In this document: positions 29,463 to 38,526 of the stretch, piece after piece
Layout of the letters: each line of letters starts with the position of its first letter
How positions within the stretch are numbered: position 1 is the stretch's first letter
Source of the DNA: Alloyangia pacifica
GTDB lineage: Bacteria; Pseudomonadota; Alphaproteobacteria; Rhodobacterales; Rhodobacteraceae
Direction of reading: 5' to 3'
Length of the DNA stretch: 64,000 bases
NCBI RefSeq assembly: GCF_003111685.1
Contig: NZ_CP022189.1
Span: forward strand, 2,124,001-2,188,000
Program-made: the position numbers and the translations under genes
Notes under the pieces: model-generated
Told to the model about the DNA's origin: nothing
Database searches by the model: none
The model's input: the letters and a program-made list of their open reading frames with translations, nothing else

Positions 29463-29626
29463 GTGCGACCACCGCCATACATGCGCCAGCCGGCGCAGGC
29501 CGCCACGGCCAGCACCGCCACGGCGGTCAACCACGTCTCGGCGCCATGCGGGTGCAGGTGCGCGCCGGAATGCGCGAGCGCGGGGGTTGCGAGCGGCAGT
29601 GCAATGATCGGAAGGAAGTATTTCAT
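29459..29626 (-). CDS. Small His-containing signal/anchor peptide between ureA and ureB
   Basis: A 55-residue product with a signal sequence ([18 protein letters not shown]), then [10 protein letters not shown], a short TM-like stretch ([16 protein letters not shown]) and a basic end. The four histidines directly after the predicted cleavage site suggest metal binding on the periplasmic face. It overlaps ureB by 4 nt and starts 59 nt after ureA. Similar tiny genes appear in urease clusters of relatives, as I recall. A nickel-related role is inference. Confidence 0.65.
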   Translation of the reverse strand: MKYFLPIIALPLATPALAHSGAHLHPHGAETWLTAVAVLAVAACAGWRMYGGGRT

Positions 29627-29685
29627 TTTGTCACCTGTGGTCTTCAAAGTGTCTCGTGGCCCCGGAGGTTCCAGAGAACCCGGCT

Positions 29686-29988
29686 TTACCGAATGGGATT
29701 GTGCACGGTCACCAGCTTGGTCCCGTCCGGGAAGGTCGCCTCGACCTGCACCTCGTGCACCATCTCGGGGATGCCTGCCATGCATTGCTCGGCGGTGATG
29801 ACCTGCGCGCCGGCCTCCATCATCTCGGCGACGGAGCGGCCGTCGCGGGCGCCTTCGACCACCGCGTCGGTGATCAGCGCCACGGCCTCTGGGTAGTTCA
29901 GCTTCACGCCGCGCGCGAGGCGCTTGCGGGCCACCTCGGCGGCGAGCGCCACCAGAAGCTTGTCCTTTTCGCGGGGAGTCAGTTGCAT
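29686..29988 (-). CDS. ureA: Urease gamma subunit
   Basis: A 100-residue structural subunit with the family start [12 protein letters not shown], the block [11 protein letters not shown] and the conserved ending [12 protein letters not shown]. The ATG at 29988 lies 2 nt after the ureD stop, so the two are co-translated. The length is typical. Confidence 0.98.
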   Translation of the reverse strand: MQLTPREKDKLLVALAAEVARKRLARGVKLNYPEAVALITDAVVEGARDGRSVAEMMEAGAQVITAEQCMAGIPEMVHEVQVEATFPDGTKLVTVHNPIR

Positions 29989-29990
29989 GG

Positions 29991-30818
29991 TCAGATCATC
30001 CAGGGTCTTGGGAGTTCGGCGCCCGAAAGGCGCCGCAGTATGGGGCAAAGGTGGCGGCGCAGCTCGAAGCCGTCAATGGCGAGCAGGCGCAGCACGAGAA
30101 GGTCGGGATCAAGCGCCGAAACGCCGCCGGTTTCGGGCAGCATCCCGCGCAGCGGCGCGACCTGTGCCGCCGCGCCGGGCGCTGCGAGAACGACGGTGGC
30201 CATGGCCCGCGCGCCCTCGGCGATGGCCGGATCGGCAAGGCAGGCGGCAGCGTCGCCGTTGAGGCGCAGTCGGTCGGACCAGACGAGCCGTCCGGCGCGC
30301 GCGATATCGATGCGATCCGCATGGCGCAGGTCGGTGACGCTCTCGCCCATGGCCGCGCGGCCGAAGATCAGCGGCTCGCAGAGCAGCAGACGCGCGTCCC
30401 CGGCCATCTCGACCGAAAGCCGCCGATCGAGGGCCGCGCCATCGAAGAGGATTGTCTCCTGCGGCAGCCAGTCGAGCCTTGCGCCCGCTTCGAGAGTCAG
30501 CCGGGTGTCGACGCGCCCGGTCTCGCCGGGCAGCGCGCGGTAGACGCGCTCGGCGGCCTGCGTGGTGATCGCCAGATGCGCGCCCTCGCGGGCGGTGGCC
30601 GTGATGTCAAAGGCGTCGCCCCCGGTCACCCCGCCCGAGCTGTTGAGATAGACCGCCTGCAGCGCGTCCAATGCGCGCGGGAACAGCAGCTTGGAGCTAC
30701 CTGACATGTGCAGATCCCCGATGACGCTGGCGGCCCCGCGACGCCGCGCGGCAAGCCGGGCGCGTCCGCGGGCACGCTGCGCGGCGATCTTCCCCGGCGG
30801 GGCAGAAGGCGCGCTCAT
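29991..30818 (-). CDS. ureD: Urease accessory protein UreD (UreH)
   Basis: A chaperone of about 275 residues that forms the platform for UreF/UreG on apo-urease. The family signature [12 protein letters not shown] and the later [13 protein letters not shown] block are clear. The start is uncertain: ATG at 30818 ([11 protein letters not shown]) is used here, though the best purine-rich site (GGAGGAG near 30850) would fit an ATT codon at 30839. It is the first urease gene; the 180-nt gap to trmO should hold the promoter. Confidence 0.92.
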   Translation of the reverse strand: MSAPSAPPGKIAAQRARGRARLAARRRGAASVIGDLHMSGSSKLLFPRALDALQAVYLNSSGGVTGGDAFDITATAREGAHLAITTQAAERVYRALPGETGRVDTRLTLEAGARLDWLPQETILFDGAALDRRLSVEMAGDARLLLCEPLIFGRAAMGESVTDLRHADRIDIARAGRLVWSDRLRLNGDAAACLADPAIAEGARAMATVVLAAPGAAAQVAPLRGMLPETGGVSALDPDLLVLRLLAIDGFELRRHLCPILRRLSGAELPRPWMI

Positions 30819-30998
30819 CTGGGGATGATCATAGGGAATGGACGTCTCCTCCGCTTGCCTCGCGGAGCCTCTGTCAGCGCGGTGCGCGCGACAAGGAGTG
30901 GTGCGCCGCAAGGCCGGACCTCCCCCAGACCGCGCAGGCTATACGCACAGGAACTTGGCGAAAATCGCGTGATTGCGCAAGAATTGGGCGTTATTGAA

Positions 30999-31526
30999 TC
31001 AACCATTCTTCGGCCGTTCGCGGTGCTCGCACCGGTCCGGCTTGAGGTCCAGAAGCGGAGTCCCGTCGACGCAATCAAGCCCCTGAACCACCAGCACCAC
31101 GCCTTCGCGCCGGACCAGCCGGACCGAGGAAATGCCGATCGGATTGGGTCGCACCGGGGAGCGCAGCGCAAAGGTGCCACGGGTGGTGTTGCCATGGGGT
31201 GTCTGGGTCAGAAGGTCCCGTCGGGCACGGTCGAGCCAGTAGAGCACCTGGATACGCTCGGCCCTCTCGATGCCCTCGAGAGCGGGCTCCCATTGCGGGT
31301 CGAGTTCGATGCGGCACTCGGGGCCGTCGAGATCGCCCTGCCGCGGGCAATCGCGCCGGCTGGCAAAGGGCGTGCGGATTCGGCCGATGAAGCGAAGTTC
31401 TGCGTCCCGCGCTGGCGGCAACTCGAGCGCGGTCTCGCCGGGGCGGATCGCATCGCCGCTGGTCTGCCCGGTCTGATCGGCCCCGGTCTGATCGTCCCTG
31501 GTCTGATCGGCCCTGGTCTGGCTCAT
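30999..31526 (-). CDS. trmO: tRNA (N6-threonylcarbamoyladenosine(37)-N6)-methyltransferase TrmO
   Basis: A 175-residue TsaA/TrmO-family protein, which uses SAM to methylate t6A37 of tRNA-Thr(GGU). The signature FIGRIRTPF and RPNPIGISSVRLV blocks are present. The N-terminus (residues 3-22) is an unusual Asp-Gln-Thr repeat encoded by tandem 15-bp units. It is the last gene before the dgo pair, transcribed the same way; a link to galactonate catabolism is not expected. Confidence 0.9.
   Translation of the reverse strand: MSQTRADQTRDDQTGADQTGQTSGDAIRPGETALELPPARDAELRFIGRIRTPFASRRDCPRQGDLDGPECRIELDPQWEPALEGIERAERIQVLYWLDRARRDLLTQTPHGNTTRGTFALRSPVRPNPIGISSVRLVRREGVVLVVQGLDCVDGTPLLDLKPDRCEHRERPKNG
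31470..31514. repeat. Three tandem 15-bp repeats at the 5' end of trmO
   Basis: Units GGTCTGATCGGCCCC, GGTCTGATCGTCCCT and GGTCTGATCGGCCCT, at exact 15-bp spacing, with partial copies on either side (31461 and 31515). They encode a five-residue (R/G)(A/D)DQT repeat on the minus strand and keep the frame. Confidence 0.9.
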
Positions 31527-31577
31527 GGCGCGCGTCCTGTCCCTGCCCCTTTGGCAGACAAGCTAGCGCGCCCGTGC

Positions 31578-32198
31578 TCAGCCCGCCAGTTCCGTCTCCT
31601 GCGCCGTGTCATAGGCTGCAACCACCTCGCGCGCGCGGGCGGCCACCTCGTCGAGGCTGCGGCCCGGCTTGTAGAGCCAGGTGCCGATGCCGAAGCCGGT
31701 GACGCCCGCCGCCAGCCATTCGCCCATATTGCCGGCGCTGACGCCGCCCACCGCATAGGTTGCCGTGGCCTCGGGAAGCACCGCCTTCATCGCCTTCACC
31801 CCCTCGGGGCCGACCAGCGAGGCGGGGAAGAACTTCAGCCCGTCGGCGCCGGTGCGCAGCGCGGTGAAAGCCTCGGTCGGGGTCAGCACCCCGGGATAGC
31901 TGAGCATACCAGCCTTCTTGGTGGCCATAATCACCCGCTGGTTCATGTCGGGCGAGACCACCATGCGCGCGCCGATCTGCTGCAGGCGCAGCACCTCTTC
32001 GGGGGCAAGCACCGTGCCCGCGCCAATGATCGCGTCGGTGCCGAAGCCCTGCACCATCTTGGCGATGGAGTCGAAGGGGCGCGGCGAGTTCAGCGGCACC
32101 TCAATCTTGGTGATCCCGGCGCCGATCAGCGCCCCGGTGACGGCGGGGGCCTCCTCGGGGGTGAGGCCGCGCAGGATGGCGATGATCTCGCGGGTCAT
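31578..32198 (-). CDS. dgoA: 2-dehydro-3-deoxy-6-phosphogalactonate aldolase
   Basis: A 206-residue KDPG/KDPGal-class aldolase that splits 2-keto-3-deoxy-6-phosphogalactonate to pyruvate and glyceraldehyde-3-phosphate. Motifs include AILRGLTPEEAP, EVPLNSP, GAGTVL and GLKFFPASL, whose Lys is the Schiff-base residue. Its start overlaps dgoK by 4 nt, and this pairing supports DgoA rather than the gluconate enzyme Eda. Confidence 0.92.
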   Translation of the reverse strand: MTREIIAILRGLTPEEAPAVTGALIGAGITKIEVPLNSPRPFDSIAKMVQGFGTDAIIGAGTVLAPEEVLRLQQIGARMVVSPDMNQRVIMATKKAGMLSYPGVLTPTEAFTALRTGADGLKFFPASLVGPEGVKAMKAVLPEATATYAVGGVSAGNMGEWLAAGVTGFGIGTWLYKPGRSLDEVAARAREVVAAYDTAQETELAG

Positions 32199-33088
32199 TC
32201 GGTCTTCTCCGTCTTGCGGGCTGCCTTCAGCCCCTCCAGCGTCATGCGTTCGGCGTCGGCGATCACCACCGGCACCGCCAGCGTCTCGAGCGCGCTGCGG
32301 TAGTGCGCCACCAGCTTCGAGGCGCCCAGAAGGGCGACGCTCTGGCCGAGCCAGTAGGGTTTCGCCGCCGAGAGCTCCATGCCGATGAGCAGGCCCGAGA
32401 GCCGCGCAGTAGCTTTTTCGGGCGGCAGCCCGTGCAGCAGCCCCTCTGCGCGCAGGGTGAAGAGCTCGGCGGCAAAAGCCGCGGGGCGGCCCATGGCCTG
32501 ATCCACGCCCTCGGCGAAGCTCGCCTCGTCCCAGCCACCGCCAAGCCCGTGCCGCAGCACCGACTTCTGGCTCAGCAGCTCGAAGATCTCGCCAGTCATG
32601 AAACTGCGGAAGGAGACAATCTCGCCCGCGCTCACATGAACCCACTTGCTGTGCGTGCCGGGCAGGCAGATCACCCCGTCGAACCTCGGGTTGAGCGCAA
32701 GGAAGCCCGCGACCTGCGTCTCTTCGCCGCGCATCACGTTGGCGGGACGGTCCTGCGCCACGCCGGGCAGAATGCACACGTTCAGGCGCGGATCGCGCGT
32801 CGGCACGGTGATCGCCTCGGCGATGCCGGGCGGGGCGCAGGGGGTCTTGACGTAGGGCGCCTCGGCCCAGCCCTGCCGTGCCCCGGCCATGCCGCAGATG
32901 ATCACCGGAGTTTCCGTGTCGAGATCGGACAGCAGCCCCAGCAGGGTCGGCTCGAAGTCCTCGGGGGAAAGACGGCCCATTCCGGCGTCGCTCTCGGCGC
33001 GGTCGAGCACCGTGCCATCCGCCGCCATGCGCCAAAGGCGCAGATTCGACGTGCCCCAGTCCACCGCGATCCAGTCAGCTTTGGCCAT
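32195..33088 (-). CDS. dgoK: 2-dehydro-3-deoxygalactonokinase
   Basis: A 297-residue kinase that phosphorylates 2-keto-3-deoxygalactonate. The N-terminal VDWGTSNLRLW phosphate-binding segment, ICGMAGARQGW, and LPGTHSKWV are family landmarks. The start MAKADWIAVDWG at 33088 was selected from a much longer open frame that reaches through the TauE gene. It overlaps dgoA by 4 nt. No galactonate dehydratase or transporter is adjacent. Confidence 0.94.
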   Translation of the reverse strand: MAKADWIAVDWGTSNLRLWRMAADGTVLDRAESDAGMGRLSPEDFEPTLLGLLSDLDTETPVIICGMAGARQGWAEAPYVKTPCAPPGIAEAITVPTRDPRLNVCILPGVAQDRPANVMRGEETQVAGFLALNPRFDGVICLPGTHSKWVHVSAGEIVSFRSFMTGEIFELLSQKSVLRHGLGGGWDEASFAEGVDQAMGRPAAFAAELFTLRAEGLLHGLPPEKATARLSGLLIGMELSAAKPYWLGQSVALLGASKLVAHYRSALETLAVPVVIADAERMTLEGLKAARKTEKTE

Positions 33089-33240
33089 GCGCCCTCCGTG
33101 AATTGCAGCCTTGGTGTTAGCGCCCGGCCCTGCGGCGTGCAAGCGCGGGAGCCCGCAGAACCTGGCGACCCGCATGCTGCGGGGGTCCGCGGCTGCCCCG
33201 CCGGGCCATGTCCGCCCTGGGGGAAACCGCGGCAGCGCGC

Positions 33241-34002
33241 CTAGAGCCAGCCCCAGGCGCGGGCGACCTCCCACAGGAGGCGCAGGCTGAGCAGCCCCAG
33301 CGCTGCGCGCACCACCCCGAAGAAGAGCCGCTCGGGAAGCCAGCGCACCAGCCGTTGGCCGGACCAGGCGCCAAAAAGCGCCACGGGCGCGAGCAGCGCC
33401 ACCCGCTGCAGGCTGTCCCAGGTCACCTGCCCGGCGACGATATAGGGCGGCAGCTTCATCCAATTGATGCAGGCGAAGACAATGGCCTGGGTGCCCACGT
33501 ACGTCATCTTGGGCATCATCTGCGGCAGGGTATAGGCTTGGAACGGCGGGCCGCCGGCATGGGAGATATAGCTGGTGAAACCCGAAAGCGCGCCCCAGAA
33601 GAGCCCGCGCGGGACATCGGCGGGCCGGGCAGCGTGGTCCCGCACCAGCCATTTGCGCAGCGTGTCGCCAAGGTAGTAAAGCCCGACCAGAGCGACGATC
33701 AGCTTGCCGATCTCGGGCGGCACCCGCGAGATGCACAGGAAGGCCAGCAGGATGCCGACTGCGGCAGCGGGGATCAGAATCTTCAGGTTGCGGCGCGAGA
33801 AATTGCGGCGGAACAGCCAGATCGCATAGACATCCGACAGGATGTACATCGGCAAGAGCAGCCCGGCGGCCGCGGCGGGAGAGATGAAGAGCGTCAGCAT
33901 GGGCACGCCGAGCATGGCGATCACCGGCATGCCGCCCTTGGAGGCCCCGACGCAGAAGGTCGCCAGCGCCGCCGCAATCCAGAACCCGCTTCCATCTTCC
34001 AT
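33241..34002 (-). CDS. Sulfite exporter TauE/SafE family permease
   Basis: A 253-residue inner-membrane protein with seven to eight hydrophobic helices. The first carries FCVGASKGGMPVIAMLGVPML, the family motif; the second half contains GALSGFTSYISHAGGPP. Substrates of the family include sulfite, sulfoacetate and other small anions. The start MEDGSGFWIAAAL at 34002 begins just before the first helix. The 150-nt gap to dgoK leaves operon membership open. Confidence 0.85.
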   Translation of the reverse strand: MEDGSGFWIAAALATFCVGASKGGMPVIAMLGVPMLTLFISPAAAAGLLLPMYILSDVYAIWLFRRNFSRRNLKILIPAAAVGILLAFLCISRVPPEIGKLIVALVGLYYLGDTLRKWLVRDHAARPADVPRGLFWGALSGFTSYISHAGGPPFQAYTLPQMMPKMTYVGTQAIVFACINWMKLPPYIVAGQVTWDSLQRVALLAPVALFGAWSGQRLVRWLPERLFFGVVRAALGLLSLRLLWEVARAWGWL

Positions 34003-34136
34003 GACGCACCCTCTCTTGCCGTGCCCCCTTCTGGAGAAAGGCGGAGGGAGGGAAAAGCGGAAACCGCCGTGGCAGCCGCAGATGCAGACAGGCGCCGCGG
34101 CGGCGGGCGACAAACCGGGCGGACCGCCCGCCTGCG

Positions 34137-35126
34137 TCAGGCGGCGCGGCTGTGGTTGCGGCTGAGCAGGGGCACGGTGAGCTCGAGGTCCTCCTGCAGG
34201 GGCCGGTTCGGAGGCAGCCCCGCAACCTCGAGCTCGGCATGATAGGCCTGCACCGCCTCGCGCGAGCTCACGCCCTCGCGCACCACGCGGCGCATGGCGC
34301 GCATCATCAGCACGGGATCCTCGCACTGAAAGTCCAGCCGGCTGAAGCTGGCGGTGCGCGCGCCGTAGCGCTCGCCCTGCGCCAGCCGCTCGAGGCAGTC
34401 GCGGGTGGTGCCCTCCTTGCAGCCGGTGAGGCCGACGATCACCCGCGTGGGGTCCCAGTTGGCCAGTTCCTCCATCATGCGGGGGCCGTGGTAGCCGACC
34501 TCGACGAAGAGTGGCCGCTCCTTGCTGGCGACGCCGGCGAGGCTGCGGGTCAGCACGTCGTTGAGATAAGCGCCATATTCCTCGGGGCCGGTGTCGACGG
34601 GGATGGGCGGATCGGCGACCCGCAGGAAGTGGCGCAGCCCCACCGAGGCGGCGATCTGGCGAAACTCGGCATAGGCGCGCAGAGTGGCGTGGTCGATGTC
34701 GATGTCGTTGTAGAAACTGAGCGCGTAGAGGCCGAGGTTCGCCACCGGGCGCACGTTTTCCAGCCGCGAGCTGCGGAACGGCACGGCGGGGACCTGCGCG
34801 TAGCGCCCGCCGCGCACCAGCCAGATGTCGGTATTGTCGGTCAGGCGTACGGCGGGGGTGACGTTGGAGCGGGCATAGATCCCCTCCTCGCTGAAGATCT
34901 CGGCGTTGGCCAGGGAACTGAGCACGATGTCGGCCAGATCGCTTTCTATGACCCGGCGCATGTCGGCGCGGTAGGCCGGGGCATTGCGCAGCCGGCCGCT
35001 TTCGTCCCGCCCGGCGGCGGAACAGCCGCGCACAAGGTCCGCATCCTTGCAGAAGGTCAGGATGAAATCGCGCGGCCCGTACCGCCCCTGCGCGATCTTC
35101 GCCAGTTTCTCATCGATCCGCCGCAT
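34137..35126 (-). CDS. Predicted TIM-barrel (aldolase-like) protein of unknown function
   Basis: A soluble protein of 329 residues (start MRRIDEKLAKIAQGRY at 35126). The alternation of strands such as DIVLSSLANAE, PLFVEVGYHGP and RVIVGLTGCKEGTT with helices suggests a beta/alpha barrel of the class I aldolase type, and YARSNVTPAVRLTDNTDIW is a strongly conserved-looking block. I recall relatives in other Alphaproteobacteria annotated only as hypothetical or aldolase-like. No catalytic Lys can be assigned securely. It lies between the TauE permease and the transglutaminase operon, all on the same strand. Confidence 0.5.
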   Translation of the reverse strand: MRRIDEKLAKIAQGRYGPRDFILTFCKDADLVRGCSAAGRDESGRLRNAPAYRADMRRVIESDLADIVLSSLANAEIFSEEGIYARSNVTPAVRLTDNTDIWLVRGGRYAQVPAVPFRSSRLENVRPVANLGLYALSFYNDIDIDHATLRAYAEFRQIAASVGLRHFLRVADPPIPVDTGPEEYGAYLNDVLTRSLAGVASKERPLFVEVGYHGPRMMEELANWDPTRVIVGLTGCKEGTTRDCLERLAQGERYGARTASFSRLDFQCEDPVLMMRAMRRVVREGVSSREAVQAYHAELEVAGLPPNRPLQEDLELTVPLLSRNHSRAA

Positions 35127-35223
35127 CGCCTGTCCCCTTGGCGCCCCTCGCGGCAGCATGCGTCAAAGAGGTTGCGCAATCGTCAATGGCGGCGCGGGCC
35201 CAGGCTGCGTCTCGGCGGAGGGC

Positions 35224-36102
35224 TCAGACGGGCACCATGTCCACAAAATGCGTCGTCACATGGCTGCCCTCGGACCGCAGCGAGCCGCGGGTCGGGGCCA
35301 CGTCGGAATAGTCGCGCCCGTAGGCGACGGTGACGTGATCGGCACCGGCGAACATGTCGTTGGTGGGATCGATCTCGACCCAGCCCAGTTCGACCCCGCA
35401 CCAGGCGCGGACCCAGGCATGCATGGCATCGGCGCCCTCGAGCCGCGGCTGACCCTCCGGCGGCAGGGTCCGCAGGAAGCCCGAGACATAGCCCGCAGGG
35501 ATGCCGAGGCTGCGCAGCGCGGTGATCATCACGTGGGAGATGTCCTGGCAGACGCCGCGGCGGGCGCGAAAGGCCTCGATCGCGGCGGTGGTGACCTCGG
35601 TGGCCTCGGGGTCGAAAGCGAACTCGCTGTGGAGCCGGTGGCTGATTGCCTCGATTGCCGCGCGCACCGACAGGGCGGAGCTCAGCGTGTCCCGCGCGAA
35701 GGCGGCGATCTCGGGCGCGGCGGGCAGCCGCGGCGAGGCACCAAGGAAGTGATGCGGGCTTTCAGGCCCGATGCTGCGCACCCCCGCAAGCTCCTGCGCC
35801 AACGCGCCGAGCCCGCCGGAGAGGTCGAGCCCGGCCACCGGCCGCGCCTTGCGCACCCGGCCCGAGAAAGCGAAGGCGATCTCGCTCAGCGGCATGTCAT
35901 GCGCCATCTCGCAGGTCGGATTGCCGAAGAAATCCTTTCCCTCACGTCGCCAGCTCGGAGCGGGATCGGCGGTCACCGCCCCGGAGAGCAGCTGCTGCCC
36001 CTGCAGGGCGCGCGGCAGTATGCGCAGCAAGGTGCGGCTGGCCCCGGCCGGATGGGCGTATTCATAGGTGATCCGCAGCGAGATGTCGTAGAGCTGGGAC
36101 AT
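35224..36102 (-). CDS. Transglutaminase-like cysteine protease family protein
   Basis: A 292-residue protein with an N-terminal beta-barrel domain (YDISLRITYEYAHPA) and a transglutaminase-like core with the full triad: C185 (GVCQDISH), H228 (DAMHAW) and D245 (IDPTND). It begins MSQLYDISL at 36102, 14 nt after the ATP-grasp gene. These proteins recur with cp-ATP-grasp and alpha-E proteins and are thought to cleave or transfer peptide bonds. No signal peptide is present. Confidence 0.9.
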   Translation of the reverse strand: MSQLYDISLRITYEYAHPAGASRTLLRILPRALQGQQLLSGAVTADPAPSWRREGKDFFGNPTCEMAHDMPLSEIAFAFSGRVRKARPVAGLDLSGGLGALAQELAGVRSIGPESPHHFLGASPRLPAAPEIAAFARDTLSSALSVRAAIEAISHRLHSEFAFDPEATEVTTAAIEAFRARRGVCQDISHVMITALRSLGIPAGYVSGFLRTLPPEGQPRLEGADAMHAWVRAWCGVELGWVEIDPTNDMFAGADHVTVAYGRDYSDVAPTRGSLRSEGSHVTTHFVDMVPV

Positions 36103-36116
36103 GGGCGGCTCCGGGG

Positions 36117-38522
36117 TCAGCTCAGGTAATGCGCGGTCAGCGCGTGGGAGATCGCCGCGAGGTCGGCGCGGAAGCCGCGCAGGCGGGCCGGGGTGATCTC
36201 TTCGGGGGCGGCCACGGCGAGCGCGGTGCGCAACAGCAGGATGCGCCGCCCGGCCTCGGGCAGGCCGCTGCTGCCCACCGGGCGCAGCCGCGCCTCCTCG
36301 GCCATCAGCACGTCGAGCTGGAAGAGCAACGAACGTGGGTTGCCCGCGTCGAGCGCCAAGAGGTCGATCACCGTCTCGCGCGAGGTTTCCACCGAGTAGC
36401 GGCGGCGGTGGGTCATGGCGCTGTCGCCGACCTCGACCGCCAGATCGAGCCCGCCCGTCGGGGTGGCCCTGTCGGTGAAGGCGGCAAGGAAGGCGGCCAT
36501 CTGGTCGGCGCGCTCCAGCGCCCGCCCCACGGTGAGGAAGCGCCAGCCGAGGAAGCGGAACATGTTCTCGTGCACGAGGCCCGAGAAGCCGGCGATGCGG
36601 CGCAGCAGCAGGCTCATCGCACGGGCGGCGTCGTCGCCGGGATGGCAGCCCTCGGCGACCTCGTGGGCGGTGGTGGCAAGGTCCGAAAGCGCGTTCCAGC
36701 CGTCCGTGGAGAAACGGTCGCGCACCTTGGCCGCGCAACCGCGCGAGACGTCGAAGAGCTGCAGCAGCCCCCGCGGCACCGGCTCCTCGGACGGATCGAG
36801 ACCGTATCCCGCCAGGAACCGCGCGAGGCTCTCCAGCAACGGAAGCGCGTCGGGGCCGTAGTCCTCGAGCCGCAGGTGGTAGGCGCGGATTTGCCGCACG
36901 CCGTTCTCGGCCCGCTCGACGTAGCGCCCGAGCCAATAGAGGTTGTCCGCCGCCCGCGCCGGCAGCAGACCCGGCTGGCGGCGCAGGAACGGCCCCGTGT
37001 CGCGCGGGGCGAGCGTCTCTCTGGCGACAGGCGCGTCCGAGGTGATCCAGACATCGGCCACCGAGCCGCCCGCCTGCATCGCCAGCGCTGTGGGATCGCC
37101 CGTGCGCCCGATGCGCGCGTAGCCGCCGGGCATCACCGTCCAGCCCTGCGGCGTGCGGGCGGCAAAGACCCGCACCACCATAGGGCGCGGCAGAAGCTGG
37201 TCGCCGACCATGGCGGGGGTGGTCGAGAGGGTCACCGCCTCCTGCCCCACCAGCGTCTCGCCCTCGCGCTCCAGCCAGTCCGAGACCGAGCCGTGCACGC
37301 TGCCACGGAACCGGCCGCCGAGCGCGGTGCCCGCATCGATGTCGAAGGGCAGCTTGGTCGATTGCGCCGGGCCGATCAGCATGCGGTGCAGGTTGTCGCG
37401 CACATAGGCACGCTCCGAGGGCTGGCCGCACCACCAGGTGGCGATGTTGGGCAGCTTCAGGGGCTCGCCGGTCAGCGCCTCACATATGCGCGGCAGGAAG
37501 GCCATGAGCGCCCGCGATTCCAGCGCCCCGGACCCGAGGCAGTTGACCATGGTGATCGCCCCCGCGCGCAGTGCCGAGACCATGCCGGGCGTGCCGAGGG
37601 CCGAGCTCTCGTCAAGTTCCAACGGATCGGCAAAGCGCGAGTCGAGCCGCCGCCAGAGCACCGAGACCGGCTGGTCCCCGGCCACGGTACGCACCTTGAG
37701 CTGGCCGCTCCGCACCGCCAGGTCCTCGCATTCCAGCAGCATGAAGCCGAGGTAGCGCGCGATATAGGCGTGCTCGTAGTAGGTGTCGGTGTGCTGGCCC
37801 GGGGTGAGGATTGCGACCCGGCTGCGGTCGTCGTCGCGCAGGCCGATCAGCGCGTCGCGGAAGCTGCGGAAGAAGCCCGCCAGCCGCTCGACGTTGGCCT
37901 TGGGGAAGAGGTCGTGGAACACCCGGCTCGTGGCCATCCGGTTCTCCAGCGCGAAGCCCGACCCGGAGGGGGCTTGCGTGCGGTCGCCCAGCACCAGCCA
38001 CGAGCCGTCTGGCGAGCGACCGATTTCGAAGGCTAGAAAATGCAGGAAATGCCCCGAGCGTGGCTGCACGCCGACGATGGGGCGCAGCCACTCGGGGTTG
38101 CGCGCCACCAGGTCGGCGGGCAGGCACCCCTGCTTCACCAGATTGCCCGGCCCGTAGAGATCGGCCATCACCCGCTCGAGCAGCTCGGCGCGCTGCACGA
38201 TGCCTTCCGAGAGCGTCGCCCATTCGCGGCCCGAGATCACCACCGGCACATGGCTCAGCGGCCAGCTGCGCTCGGTGGAGCCCTCGCCGGTGTGCTGGCG
38301 GAAGTAGACGCCGGTGTCGTGCAGGTACTGGTCGCCCCGGGCAAAGGCGCGGGCGCGGGTCTCGGCGCTCTGCGCCGCGAGGTGGCGGATCAGCGGCTGC
38401 CAGGCGGGGCGGAGACTGCCATCGGAGCGCAAGAGCTCGTCGGCCACGCCCGGCGGGGGGCTGTAGCCTTGGAGGAACTTGGCCACCATCTCCGGCGGCG
38501 GGCGTTTTGTCTCCGCCACCAC
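36117..38522 (-). CDS. Circularly permuted ATP-grasp / alpha-E domain fusion protein
   Basis: An 801-residue fusion. Residues 1 to about 500 are a circularly permuted type-2 ATP-grasp (DUF404/407), with ILTPGQHTDTYYEHAYIARYLG, LWRRLDSRFADPLEL and the ADP-binding PMVVRVFAA segments. From about 515 to the end is an all-helical alpha-E domain (DUF403), beginning ADNLYWLGRYVERAEN. In many species these are separate genes. ATP-grasp enzymes of this kind are predicted peptide ligases. It is the middle gene of the operon, 4 nt after the DUF2126 protein and 14 nt before the transglutaminase. Confidence 0.93.
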   Translation of the reverse strand: MVAETKRPPPEMVAKFLQGYSPPPGVADELLRSDGSLRPAWQPLIRHLAAQSAETRARAFARGDQYLHDTGVYFRQHTGEGSTERSWPLSHVPVVISGREWATLSEGIVQRAELLERVMADLYGPGNLVKQGCLPADLVARNPEWLRPIVGVQPRSGHFLHFLAFEIGRSPDGSWLVLGDRTQAPSGSGFALENRMATSRVFHDLFPKANVERLAGFFRSFRDALIGLRDDDRSRVAILTPGQHTDTYYEHAYIARYLGFMLLECEDLAVRSGQLKVRTVAGDQPVSVLWRRLDSRFADPLELDESSALGTPGMVSALRAGAITMVNCLGSGALESRALMAFLPRICEALTGEPLKLPNIATWWCGQPSERAYVRDNLHRMLIGPAQSTKLPFDIDAGTALGGRFRGSVHGSVSDWLEREGETLVGQEAVTLSTTPAMVGDQLLPRPMVVRVFAARTPQGWTVMPGGYARIGRTGDPTALAMQAGGSVADVWITSDAPVARETLAPRDTGPFLRRQPGLLPARAADNLYWLGRYVERAENGVRQIRAYHLRLEDYGPDALPLLESLARFLAGYGLDPSEEPVPRGLLQLFDVSRGCAAKVRDRFSTDGWNALSDLATTAHEVAEGCHPGDDAARAMSLLLRRIAGFSGLVHENMFRFLGWRFLTVGRALERADQMAAFLAAFTDRATPTGGLDLAVEVGDSAMTHRRRYSVETSRETVIDLLALDAGNPRSLLFQLDVLMAEEARLRPVGSSGLPEAGRRILLLRTALAVAAPEEITPARLRGFRADLAAISHALTAHYLS

Positions 38523-38526
38523 GGCA

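Noticed and set aside
36129..38036. 635-codon plus-strand frame opposite the ATP-grasp gene
   Set aside because: It is a shadow of the ATP-grasp/alpha-E coding sequence, with His/Arg/Ala-rich translation.
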